Source: Spirochaetota bacterium
GTDB taxonomy: Bacteria > Spirochaetota > Spirochaetia > Treponematales > Treponemataceae
Assembly (NCBI GenBank): GCA_023393015.1
Contig: JAEWMY010000056.1
Location: 1 to 64,000 of the forward strand
DNA: 64,000 nucleotides
Direction of reading: 5' to 3'
The number at the start of each line of letters is the position of its first letter. Position 1 is the stretch's first letter. The position numbers and the translations under genes are program-made. Of this stretch, positions 32,886 through 40,562 are shown piece after piece. Below the pieces are notes generated by a model, which was not told the DNA's origin, searched no databases, and saw only the letters and a program-made list of their open reading frames with translations.

Positions 32886-33590
32886 ATGGCGTGCATAGTG
32901 CTCGTTGAGGATAACGCGTTCATACGGGAAGCGGCCGCTGGGTACCTCCAGCTGGACGGACACAAGATACTCGAGTTCGACTGCGTCAAGGACGTCGTAG
33001 AGACGGTTCGCCGCGGCGTCGTCGACCTCGCGATCCTCGACATCATGCTTCCCGACGGGAACGGGTTCAACCTCGCGAAGTCGATCAAGGAAATTGCCGA
33101 CATCCCGCTCATCTTCCTCACGGCGAAATCCTCCGAATCCGACAGGATACTCGGCTTCGAGCTCGGCGCCGACGACTACGTCGTGAAGCCGTTTTCGCCG
33201 AAGGAACTCGCCCTCAGGGTTCAGGCACTGCTCAAGCGCTACGCCCAGACGTTGCGCCAAACGGGCGAATCGTGCTCGTGGACGCTTGACGGGAACGCGC
33301 TCGAACTCGACTCCGCCTCGCACCGCCTCACGGTCAACGCAGAAGAGCTCTATCTCACCGGGGCGGAATGGAAGATACTCGAATACCTCGCGGGACAGGA
33401 GGGTCTCGTGGTCTCGCGAGAGCGTCTCCTCTCCGAATGCCTCAACTACTTCTTCGAAGGTTCGGAACGGACCATCGACACGCACATAGCGAATCTCCGC
33501 GCGAAGCTCGGCTCGTCGGTATGGATCGAGACCGTCCGGGGATACGGATACCGCTTCGCCGGCGCGCGTGGCAAGAGCGATGCGACGTAG
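32886..33590 (+). CDS. OmpR/PhoB-family response regulator
   Basis: The 234-aa protein has a receiver domain with acidic pocket E8/D9, phospho-acceptor D52 (LAILDIMLPDG), T79 and K101 (DDYVVKPF). A winged-helix DNA-binding domain follows from about residue 135 (LTGAEWKILEYLAGQEGLVVSRERLL, then TIDTHIANLRAKLG and VRGYGYRF). It would be phosphorylated by the kinase encoded next, whose start lies inside its 3' end. ATG at 32886 with GAGG upstream is chosen; TTG at 32880 is an alternative. Confidence 0.93.
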   Translation: MACIVLVEDNAFIREAAAGYLQLDGHKILEFDCVKDVVETVRRGVVDLAILDIMLPDGNGFNLAKSIKEIADIPLIFLTAKSSESDRILGFELGADDYVVKPFSPKELALRVQALLKRYAQTLRQTGESCSWTLDGNALELDSASHRLTVNAEELYLTGAEWKILEYLAGQEGLVVSRERLLSECLNYFFEGSERTIDTHIANLRAKLGSSVWIETVRGYGYRFAGARGKSDAT

Positions 33591-34956
33591 GCTGCTTTTG
33601 CCCAAGGGCATATTCGCCAAGGTTTTTTCCGGGCTTCTCGCGTCCTCCCTCGTCGTGCTTCTTGTCATGTCGTTCATGACCGGTTTCGCGATCAAGGCGT
33701 CCATCATGAACTGGAACCGGGAGAAGAAGGAGGACCTCGAGGCGATTCTCGTCCCGATGATAGCGAAAGCGCACCGTCTCAACGGAGGATTCACCGAATC
33801 CGCGCTCGAGGCGTCTCTCCTTCCCTACATGACCGACTCGCTCTTCGTGTACGTCTTCGACGAGCGCAAGCAGCCGGTACTCCTCATCGAGCAAGGAAGG
33901 CGCGTGAGCGCGCAGGACCTGCGCGACGAGGGCCGGGCGCCGCAGTCGCTCCTCAACCGAAACCCGCCGCTCGCGATCAAGGACGGCTCGAGGGTGATCG
34001 CGTACCTTTCGGTCGACAGCGCGGACTTCCTCGCGTACAAGGCGAACCGCCAGTTCGTCGACACGATGCGGAGCGCCATCACCGTGGGTATCCTCATCGC
34101 CGTCGGTCTCACGCTCGCCGTCTCGCTCGTCTTCTCCACCTCGTTCTCGAACGAGACGAAGGCGCTCGCGGCCGGGATCGTCTCGATCAGCGAGGGCGAA
34201 CGCGACGTATCGTTCCCGAAATCGGGCACGAGCGAACTCGCGAGCATCGCCCGATCCGCGGAAACGCTCCAGCTCAGGCTCGAGCGGGAGGAACGACTGC
34301 GCCGGCAATGGATGCAGGACATATCCCACGACCTGAGGACGCCGATCGCCGCGATAAAGAGCCAGTTCGAGGCGATGGTCGACGGGGTGCTCGAGACGAG
34401 CCCGCGCAGGCTGGAGCGTCTCCTGTCCGAGCTGAACCACGTCGAGGCGCTCGTGAGAAACCTGCAGGAACTGAGCCGGTACGAGTCTCCCGAGATGACG
34501 ATCAAGCGTACGCCCATCGGCTCGCGCGACTTTCTCGACAACATCAGGGAACGGTTTCTCTTTCTCTGCGGGCAGGCGGGAATCGCGCTCGAGTGCTCGG
34601 GAGAGGACGTCGTCGTGTCGATGGACGAGCTTCTCATGCAGCGATGCGTTTCCAACATCGCGCAAAACGCCCTTCAACACACCGAACGTGGAGGGACCGT
34701 GCGCGTGTCGCTCGTTACGGACTACAGCGACGTTCGCCTCTCGGTCGAGAATACGGGGCATATCCCGAAGGCCGACATAGACCGGATGTTCGACAGGATG
34801 TACCGGGGAAACTCCGCGAGGCCGGAAGGAGGCTTCGGCCTCGGGCTTTCGATCGCGAAGGCGATCGTCGACCTGCACGGCGGGTCCGTATCAGCCGAGA
34901 ACACCGGAAACCTCGCGCGCTTCACGATCGTGCTTCCGCAGGCCAGGCTTTCCTGA
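33580..34956 (+). CDS. Sensor histidine kinase
   Basis: The 458-aa membrane kinase has TM1 (about 15-37), an extracytoplasmic sensor of about 125 residues, TM2 (about 166-187) and a HAMP-like linker. The dimerisation domain has phospho-acceptor H250 (QDISHDLRTPIAAIK). The ATPase domain has an N box (NIAQNALQHT), ENTGHI in place of a strict DxGxG, and GFGLGLSIAKAIVDLHGG. It overlaps the response regulator gene by 11 bp, a typical cognate pair. The signal is unknown; the secreted repeat protein just upstream is a candidate partner. Confidence 0.93.
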   Translation: MRRRLLLPKGIFAKVFSGLLASSLVVLLVMSFMTGFAIKASIMNWNREKKEDLEAILVPMIAKAHRLNGGFTESALEASLLPYMTDSLFVYVFDERKQPVLLIEQGRRVSAQDLRDEGRAPQSLLNRNPPLAIKDGSRVIAYLSVDSADFLAYKANRQFVDTMRSAITVGILIAVGLTLAVSLVFSTSFSNETKALAAGIVSISEGERDVSFPKSGTSELASIARSAETLQLRLEREERLRRQWMQDISHDLRTPIAAIKSQFEAMVDGVLETSPRRLERLLSELNHVEALVRNLQELSRYESPEMTIKRTPIGSRDFLDNIRERFLFLCGQAGIALECSGEDVVVSMDELLMQRCVSNIAQNALQHTERGGTVRVSLVTDYSDVRLSVENTGHIPKADIDRMFDRMYRGNSARPEGGFGLGLSIAKAIVDLHGGSVSAENTGNLARFTIVLPQARLS

Positions 34957-35037
34957 CTCGGCGCCGCCGCGCCGCGATTCTGCCGTCGCCGCGCCGCGCA
35001 TCGGCACCGCGCGGCGCATCGGCCGCCGCGCCGCGGA

Positions 35038-36042
35038 TCAGGCGCTTCCGCGCTCAACGAGCTCCGGCATGATGACGAGATCACGTCCCTTTCCGTTCAC
35101 GGCGGACTCGAGGGCGAGAACGAGGGCGCCGGCTCCCGCTATCATGAGGCGCTGGCGTATCGTCGTCAGGCCCGGCTGGACGAGGCGCGCGACGGGGAGG
35201 TCGTCGTATCCCATAACCGCGATATCCTCCGGAACGCGCAAGCCCGCCTCGCGGGCGGCGTTGACGAAGCCGATGGCGCTCATGTCGCCGGTCGCGCACA
35301 GGACGGCGTCGGGAAGCTTTCCGAGCGAATCGAAGTGCCTGAAGCCCGCGATACCGTCCTCGGTGTCGAAATCGGCCGATTCGAACACGAGGGATTCGTC
35401 GAGCTCGAGGCCGACGCGTTGCATCGCGTTGACGTACCCGAGCAGCCGCTCCGCCGGGACGGCGGCCTTGTCCCTTCCGCTCGTCGGGCCGTTGAGAAGG
35501 GCGATCCTGCGGTACCCCCGTTGATAGAGGTAATTCACCGCGATGGACATCCCCTTCTGGTTTTCGAGAAGGACCGACTGCCCTCCGGGAACGCTCGTCT
35601 GCATGAGCACGAGCGGCTTGCCGACACGCGCGTACGTCTCGACGATCTCGCGCGAGGGCGAGAGGTTCATGGTAATGACGGCCGAAACCATGTTGAACCG
35701 GAGCAGGGTAGAGAGCAAATCCTCGCGGAGAGCGGGCGAATGCCGGGTCGGGAAAACGACGGTCGTTGCGTCGAGACCGAGGGCGGAAAGCACGCGGTCG
35801 ACGCCCTTGAAGGCCTCGGCGTCCGACGCGGAATCGAACCCGAAGGTAAGCACCGCTATGCCAGTGCTCTGCTTTCCGGTTTTCCATCGAGCGAAGGTCT
35901 CGAGATACCCCGTCTTCCGGATCGTTTCCATCACGAAACGGACGACCTCCGGTTCCAGTGACGAAGGGCTGATGAGTCCTTCGAGAATCGTCTCGCACGA
36001 GAGGGAGGCCTCGCGCGCGACGTCGTGGATCGAAACCGCCAT
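35038..36042 (-). CDS. LacI-family-like transcriptional regulator
   Basis: The 334-aa protein has a C-terminal LacI-type ligand-binding domain (about 60-330) with NYLYQRGYRRIALLNGP, DAVLCATGDMSAIGFVNAAREAGLRVPEDIAVMGYDD and PGLTTIRQ. The N-terminal helix-turn-helix is atypical. It starts well (SIHDVAREA), but the recognition segment reads LSCETILEGLIS rather than VSxATVSRVLNG, and no clear hinge helix follows. DNA specificity is therefore probably unusual. It is the last gene after the ACT gene (10 bp gap), not next to sugar genes. Confidence 0.82.
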   Translation of the reverse strand: MAVSIHDVAREASLSCETILEGLISPSSLEPEVVRFVMETIRKTGYLETFARWKTGKQSTGIAVLTFGFDSASDAEAFKGVDRVLSALGLDATTVVFPTRHSPALREDLLSTLLRFNMVSAVITMNLSPSREIVETYARVGKPLVLMQTSVPGGQSVLLENQKGMSIAVNYLYQRGYRRIALLNGPTSGRDKAAVPAERLLGYVNAMQRVGLELDESLVFESADFDTEDGIAGFRHFDSLGKLPDAVLCATGDMSAIGFVNAAREAGLRVPEDIAVMGYDDLPVARLVQPGLTTIRQRLMIAGAGALVLALESAVNGKGRDLVIMPELVERGSA

Positions 36043-36052
36043 GGGGCCCGTC

Positions 36053-36469
36053 CTAGAAGCGATCGGTCGTGCTCAGGCCGTTCGCCTCTACCATCTTCAT
36101 TCCCTTCTCGATGTCCTCGACCTTGAAAATGATGACGGCCGTCTCTCCCGCCTTGTCGAGGGCGGCGTAGAGGTACTCTATGTTCACGCCGTTTTTCTCG
36201 AAAAGCTGGAGCGCGTCCGCGAGACTTCCGACCTTGTCCGAAATGGTCACGGCGAGTACGTCAGTGGTCTTCGTCGTGAATTTAGAGGCGCCGAGTATGG
36301 CTATGGCCTTGTCGGGATCGTCGACGATCACGCGCAGGATGCCGAAGTCGGCGGTGTCCGCAATCATGATGGCGCGGAGGTTCACGCCGCCGTCGCGAAG
36401 GACCCGCGTTACCTCGGCGAGCCGGCCCGCCGCGTTCTCAAGGAATATCGAGATCTGCTGTATCTTCAT
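36053..36469 (-). CDS. Tandem ACT-domain protein
   Basis: The 138-aa protein consists of two ACT domains: residues about 3-67 (QISIFLENAAGRLAEVTRVL) and about 71-135 (VLAVTISDKVGSLADALQLF). ACT domains bind amino acids and regulate enzymes. Small tandem-ACT proteins of this kind are commonly encoded beside phenylacetate-CoA ligase and indolepyruvate oxidoreductase genes, as here, so it is probably an aromatic amino-acid sensor for this pathway. It starts 14 bp downstream of the ligase stop. Confidence 0.9.
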   Translation of the reverse strand: MKIQQISIFLENAAGRLAEVTRVLRDGGVNLRAIMIADTADFGILRVIVDDPDKAIAILGASKFTTKTTDVLAVTISDKVGSLADALQLFEKNGVNIEYLYAALDKAGETAVIIFKVEDIEKGMKMVEANGLSTTDRF

Positions 36470-36483
36470 GCTTCGCGCTCCTT

Positions 36484-37788
36484 CTAGATTTGCCGTTTGT
36501 CTATGACGCGTTTCGCCTTGCCGATCGACCGCTCTATGCTCTTCGGCTCGACGAGCTTGACCTTAAGCGAGATGCCGAGCTTGCTCTTCATCGTCGCCTC
36601 GATCCGGTTCCGCAAGGCCTCCATGTCCTTCGTCTCGTCCGAGAACGCCGCCGGGTTGACCTCGACGTGAAGCTCGACGTCGTCGAGGTGCGTCTGCGCG
36701 CTCCGGTCCACGATGATGAGGTAGTTCGGGTCGACGCCCTGAATCTCGATGAGGGCGTGCTCTATCTGGCTCGGGAAGACGTTGACGCCCCTGATGATGA
36801 GGAGGTCGTCCGTCCGCCCGAAGAGCCGGTGGATGCGCCTCGTGGTGCGCCCGCAGCCGCACTTCTCCTTGATGATAAAGGTGATGTCGCGGGTACGGTA
36901 GCGGATGAGGGGCGTACCCTCCTTCGTGATCGTAGTGATGACGAGCTCGCCTTTCTCGCCGTCGGGAAGCGGCTTTCCGCTCGCGGGATCGATGATCTCC
37001 GGGTACCACAGGTCCTCGTTGACGTGCATGCCGTACTGGCCTTCGCACTCGAAGGCGACGCCCGGACCGGTGATCTCGGTAAGGCCGTAGATGTCGTATG
37101 CCTTGATGCCCCAGGCCTTCTCGATCTCCTTGCGCATGTTCTCGCTCCAGGGCTCCGCGCCGAAGCATCCCGCGCGGATGCCGAGGGACTTCGGGTCGAT
37201 TCCCATTTCGTCGGCCTGCTCGGCCATGTAGAGGGCGTAGGAAGGCGTGCAGGTGAATATGGTCGACTTGAAGTCGCGCATGAGCATGAGCTGTTTTTGC
37301 GTGTTGCCCGAGGAGATAGGAATGATGGTCGCGCCGATCCTCTGAGACCCGTAATGGGTTCCGAGCCCGCCGGTAAAGAGACCGTACCCGTAGGCGTTCT
37401 GCACCGTGTCGTTGCGGGTGGCGCCCGCGCCCGAAAGGGTCCGCGCCATTCCCTCGGCCCAATCGTCCATGTCGCGCTTAGTGTAGGCGTCTACGACGGG
37501 GACTCCGGTCGTGCCGCTCGACATGTGAATCTCCACGATCTCGGACTGCGGAACCGCGAGGAGCCCGTAGGGATAGGTTTCGCGAAGATCGTCCTTGGAG
37601 GTGAAGGGCAGTTTGGCGATATCCGAAAGGCTCTTGATGTCGGCCGGGTTGACGCCGGCGGCATCGAGCTTTTTCCGGTAAAACGGAACGTTGGTATAAC
37701 ACCGCTCCACCATGTTTTTAAGCCGGGCGAACTGCAGGGTTTGCAGCGCCGTCGTGTCCATACATTCGTGTTCGGGATTCCAGATCAT
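36484..37788 (-). CDS. Phenylacetate-CoA ligase (PaaK family), copy 1
   Basis: The 434-aa AMP-forming ligase has the P-loop HMSSGTTGVPVV near residue 90 and the PaaK motifs YGLTEITGPG and RTRDIT. TDDLLIIRGVNVFPSQIE and the C-terminal lid domain with catalytic-type Lys follow. It activates phenylacetate or another arylacetate with ATP and CoA. The start at 37788 sits 9 nt from a TATAAT box; the frame to 37827 adds 13 unlikely residues. The ACT protein follows in the same operon. It is related to, but clearly different from, the second ligase at 38659-39981. Confidence 0.93.
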   Translation of the reverse strand: MIWNPEHECMDTTALQTLQFARLKNMVERCYTNVPFYRKKLDAAGVNPADIKSLSDIAKLPFTSKDDLRETYPYGLLAVPQSEIVEIHMSSGTTGVPVVDAYTKRDMDDWAEGMARTLSGAGATRNDTVQNAYGYGLFTGGLGTHYGSQRIGATIIPISSGNTQKQLMLMRDFKSTIFTCTPSYALYMAEQADEMGIDPKSLGIRAGCFGAEPWSENMRKEIEKAWGIKAYDIYGLTEITGPGVAFECEGQYGMHVNEDLWYPEIIDPASGKPLPDGEKGELVITTITKEGTPLIRYRTRDITFIIKEKCGCGRTTRRIHRLFGRTDDLLIIRGVNVFPSQIEHALIEIQGVDPNYLIIVDRSAQTHLDDVELHVEVNPAAFSDETKDMEALRNRIEATMKSKLGISLKVKLVEPKSIERSIGKAKRVIDKRQI

Positions 37789-37878
37789 AATGGAAGGATT
37801 ATACACCGAATTCGCCCCGCGCGCCATAAAATACTCTTACGGATAGAAACGGCGCGAACCGCGTTCCGGGCCTTCGCG

Positions 37879-38613
37879 TCAACGCTCGGCTTCGCCGAAC
37901 AGGCGCTCGAGCGTCTCCCTCGCGATCTCCGCGATTCGACCCGACCGTTCCATCTCCGCGAGCGCGGCCGAAACGCGAACCGCGACTTCCGAGTTCCGGT
38001 TCGACACGAAGTGGTAATTATTTACGGTCGCGAGGGTATCGCCGGCGTACCGGACGTTCGCAAGCCCCAATCGCGCGATCATGTATTTGGCGATGGTGCG
38101 GGAGGTGACGACGACGTCGGTTCGGTCGGTGTCGAGCATCCTGAACAGTTGTTCTACGGTTTGCGACGGAAAGCGCTCCGCGCCTGTCGGTACGTTATTT
38201 TCAATTATCAGCATCGCGGTCAGGTACCCGACTCGCAGCCCCTTCAATTCGTCCCAGGATCGGACGGGACGGTAATCCTTCGAAATGACGGCAAGTTCGT
38301 CTATCCATACCGGGGTAACGATCCGGATCACGCCCGGAATTTCGCCCTCGAGACCGGACTCGGCCAATACGATCGCGTCTATCGTGCCCATTTTCAGCGA
38401 GGCAATCATCCGTTTTGGGGGATACACGGTGAATTCGGCGCTATATCCCGCCTTATCGTAGGCCTCGGCCAGAATCGCGCTTGAGACCAGCGTCGGAGGC
38501 ATATTGTCGCCCGCCGACCCGATAACGACGCGGCTCCGTTCCCCGGGCTCCGACGATGAGGGCAAACAAGCGAGCAAGGACACGATTACGAGCACGATCA
38601 TTCGATTACCCAT
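37879..38613 (-). CDS. Orphan periplasmic solute-binding protein, SBP_bac_3-like
   Basis: The 244-aa protein has a signal peptide (IVLVIVSLLACLPSSS). Its binding-domain pattern (YPPKRMIASLKMGTIDAIV, WDELKGLRVGYLTAML, VEQLFRMLDTDRTDVVVTSR) is typical of family 3 binding proteins. No permease or ATPase lies next to it, so it may serve a distant transporter or act as a sensor-type binding protein. It has its own promoter between the two CoA-ligase genes. ATG at 38613 is preferred to 38649 because of the promoter position. Confidence 0.78.
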   Translation of the reverse strand: MGNRMIVLVIVSLLACLPSSSEPGERSRVVIGSAGDNMPPTLVSSAILAEAYDKAGYSAEFTVYPPKRMIASLKMGTIDAIVLAESGLEGEIPGVIRIVTPVWIDELAVISKDYRPVRSWDELKGLRVGYLTAMLIIENNVPTGAERFPSQTVEQLFRMLDTDRTDVVVTSRTIAKYMIARLGLANVRYAGDTLATVNNYHFVSNRNSEVAVRVSAALAEMERSGRIAEIARETLERLFGEAER

Positions 38614-38620
38614 CAACCGA

Positions 38621-38649
38621 AGTGTCGGCAATCGGCGGTCAGTTGTCAA
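38621..38649 (-). promoter_or_regulatory. Promoter of orphan solute-binding protein gene
   Basis: On the minus strand TTGACA (38644-38649), 17-bp spacer, GACACT (38621-38626), then 7 nt to the ATG at 38613. Leaderless layout. Confidence 0.5.
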
Positions 38650-38658
38650 ACGCCCGAA

Positions 38659-39981
38659 TTATTCCTTCGGCCGCCGGTCGTCTACCCGTTTCGCCTTTCC
38701 TTCGGACACGGGAAGGCTTCCCGGCTCGCGGATCTCGATAACCGGGTTGATCGTAATGAGGGCGCTCATCTCGGCCTTGAGGCGGTCCCGGAGGGCGTTG
38801 ATCACGCGGGCGTCGTCGGCGAAGGTCTCCGCCGTGATCTCGACCTGCACGGTGAGGCGGTCGAGAACGCCGTCCTTCTCGACGACGATGAAGTAGTTCG
38901 CCCCGACGCCCTTCGCCTTGAGCAGGACCTCCTCGATCTGGCTCGGGAAGACGTTGACGCCGTTGATGATGAGCATGTCGTCCGTGCGTCCGGTAAAGCG
39001 CGCGAGGCGACGGTGCGTACGCCCGCACTCGCACTCCCCGGGGATGAACCGGGTGAGGTCTCGCGTGCGGTAGCGGATGAGGGGCATCGCGTCGCGGCAG
39101 AGGATCGTCAGGACGAGCTCGCCGGTTTCCCCGTCGGGGACGGGTTCGAGGGTCTCGGGATCGAGTATCTCGGCGATAAAGCGGTCTTCCCAGACGTGCA
39201 TGCCGGCGCGGAAGACGCACTCGAAGGCGAGTCCCGGCCCGTTCATCTCGCTCATCCCGTAGCAGTTATACACCTCGATTCCGAGCTTGTTCTCTATCTT
39301 TTGCCGAAGCTCCTCGGAGTGCGGCTCGGCGCCGGTTATGGCCTTGCGGAGCCTGAGGTCCCCGCGCGAGATATCCGGGGATTCCTCGATCGCCGCGTGG
39401 AGGTGCAGGAGGTAACTCGGGGTCGCGTGGATCATGGTGGTCCCGAAGTCCTTCATGAATTTCAGCTGGCGGAGCGTGTTGCCCGCGCTCGTCGGGATGA
39501 CCATCGCGCCCATGAGCTCGGCGCCGTAATGGAAGCAAAGGCCACCGGTAAAGAGCCCGTAGGTCATCATGTTCTGAATGACGTCGTCCTTCGTGCCGCC
39601 GGCGGCCATGAGGCTCCTCGCCATCGTGTCGCTCGCGGCGTCGAGGTCCTTTTGCGTGAGGTAGATGACGGTCGGCGTGCCGGTCGTTCCGCTCGAGGCG
39701 TGTATGCGCACGACCTCGCTTTTCGGCACCGCGAGGAGGCCGAAGGGATACGCGTCGCGGAGATCGCCCTTCGTCGTGAAGGGGAGCTTCCGTATGTCGT
39801 CGAGCGTCCGTATGTCGTCCGGCGAGGAAATGCCGCGTTCCGCGAACCGCTTCCGGTAGTAGTCGGTCTTGAGGCCCTGGGCGACTTGCCTCCTGAGGCC
39901 CTCGAGTTGCACGCGCGCGATCGTCCCGCGCGACGCCGTCTCTATCGCGATGTCCCGGAACGGGATTTCCGCCTTCGTCAT
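38659..39981 (-). CDS. Phenylacetate-CoA ligase (PaaK family), copy 2
   Basis: The 440-aa ligase has P-loop ASSGTTGTPTVI near residue 91, YGMSEMNGPG, RTRDLTRFI and TDDMLIINGVNVFPSQIEEVL. It is typical of arylacetate-CoA ligases clustered with indolepyruvate oxidoreductase. Its ATG overlaps the iorB stop (4 bp), so it is translationally coupled to iorB. With two ligases in the locus, different aryl or acyl substrates are likely. Confidence 0.93.
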   Translation of the reverse strand: MTKAEIPFRDIAIETASRGTIARVQLEGLRRQVAQGLKTDYYRKRFAERGISSPDDIRTLDDIRKLPFTTKGDLRDAYPFGLLAVPKSEVVRIHASSGTTGTPTVIYLTQKDLDAASDTMARSLMAAGGTKDDVIQNMMTYGLFTGGLCFHYGAELMGAMVIPTSAGNTLRQLKFMKDFGTTMIHATPSYLLHLHAAIEESPDISRGDLRLRKAITGAEPHSEELRQKIENKLGIEVYNCYGMSEMNGPGLAFECVFRAGMHVWEDRFIAEILDPETLEPVPDGETGELVLTILCRDAMPLIRYRTRDLTRFIPGECECGRTHRRLARFTGRTDDMLIINGVNVFPSQIEEVLLKAKGVGANYFIVVEKDGVLDRLTVQVEITAETFADDARVINALRDRLKAEMSALITINPVIEIREPGSLPVSEGKAKRVDDRRPKE

Positions 39982-40550
39982 GCCGTCGCCTCCTCCCCCA
40001 ACTTGAGGGCCTTCATGTTGATTTCGACGAGCCTCGGGTCCTTGCGGGCGAAGGTGTCGTGGACGCTCCTGGCGAGCGAGGCCTCGCCGATCGGCAGGTC
40101 GCGCGCGGCGGCGCCGATTAGCACCATATTCTCGGCCTTGGCGTTTCCCGCCTCCTTCGCGAGCTCGGAAGCGCGCACGATGCGGCTGCGCGGCAACTTC
40201 CGGATCGCCGCGTGTATGCGGGCGAGATCGGGATAGTCGGCGATGTTCACGAAGGGCTCGGCGGCGGTCACGAGGATGCCGTCCCTTTTCAGGTACGACA
40301 GGTACCGGAGGCTCTCCACGGGCTCCATGGCGAGTATCATGTCGGCGCCGCCCGAGGGAACGAGGTCCGAGGCGATCGGCCCGTCCGATATGCGCATGTG
40401 CGCCTGGACGCCGCCGCCGCGCTGGCTCATCCCGTGAACCTCCGACTGCCGCACCGAAAGCCCGTCGATCATCGCGGCGCGCGCGATTATCGTCGCGAGG
40501 GAAAGGACTCCCTGTCCCCCGACTCCCGCGAGAATGATGTCATACGTCAT
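39978..40550 (-). CDS. iorB: Indolepyruvate oxidoreductase subunit beta
   Basis: The 190-aa subunit has the gamma-type fold of 2-oxoacid oxidoreductases: the start DIILAGVGGQGVLSLATIIARAA, then EVHGMSQRGGGVQAHMRISD. With IorA it oxidatively decarboxylates arylpyruvates to arylacetyl-CoA. A GAGGAG site precedes the ATG. It is separated from iorA by the peptidase gene, an unusual order, but all three run on the same strand with small gaps. Confidence 0.93.
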   Translation of the reverse strand: MTYDIILAGVGGQGVLSLATIIARAAMIDGLSVRQSEVHGMSQRGGGVQAHMRISDGPIASDLVPSGGADMILAMEPVESLRYLSYLKRDGILVTAAEPFVNIADYPDLARIHAAIRKLPRSRIVRASELAKEAGNAKAENMVLIGAAARDLPIGEASLARSVHDTFARKDPRLVEINMKALKLGEEATA

Positions 40551-40562
40551 GTTTCCTACTCC

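Noticed and set aside
34957..35037. GC-rich near-repetitive segment between histidine kinase and LacI-like genes
   Set aside because: GCCGCGCCGCG-type motifs recur, but there is no T-run or clear hairpin to call a terminator and no reading frame to call a gene.
36490..38484. 664-aa open frame on the plus strand
   Set aside because: It is antisense to phenylacetate-CoA ligase copy 1 and the binding protein, both with clear motifs. Long antisense frames are expected in GC-rich DNA.
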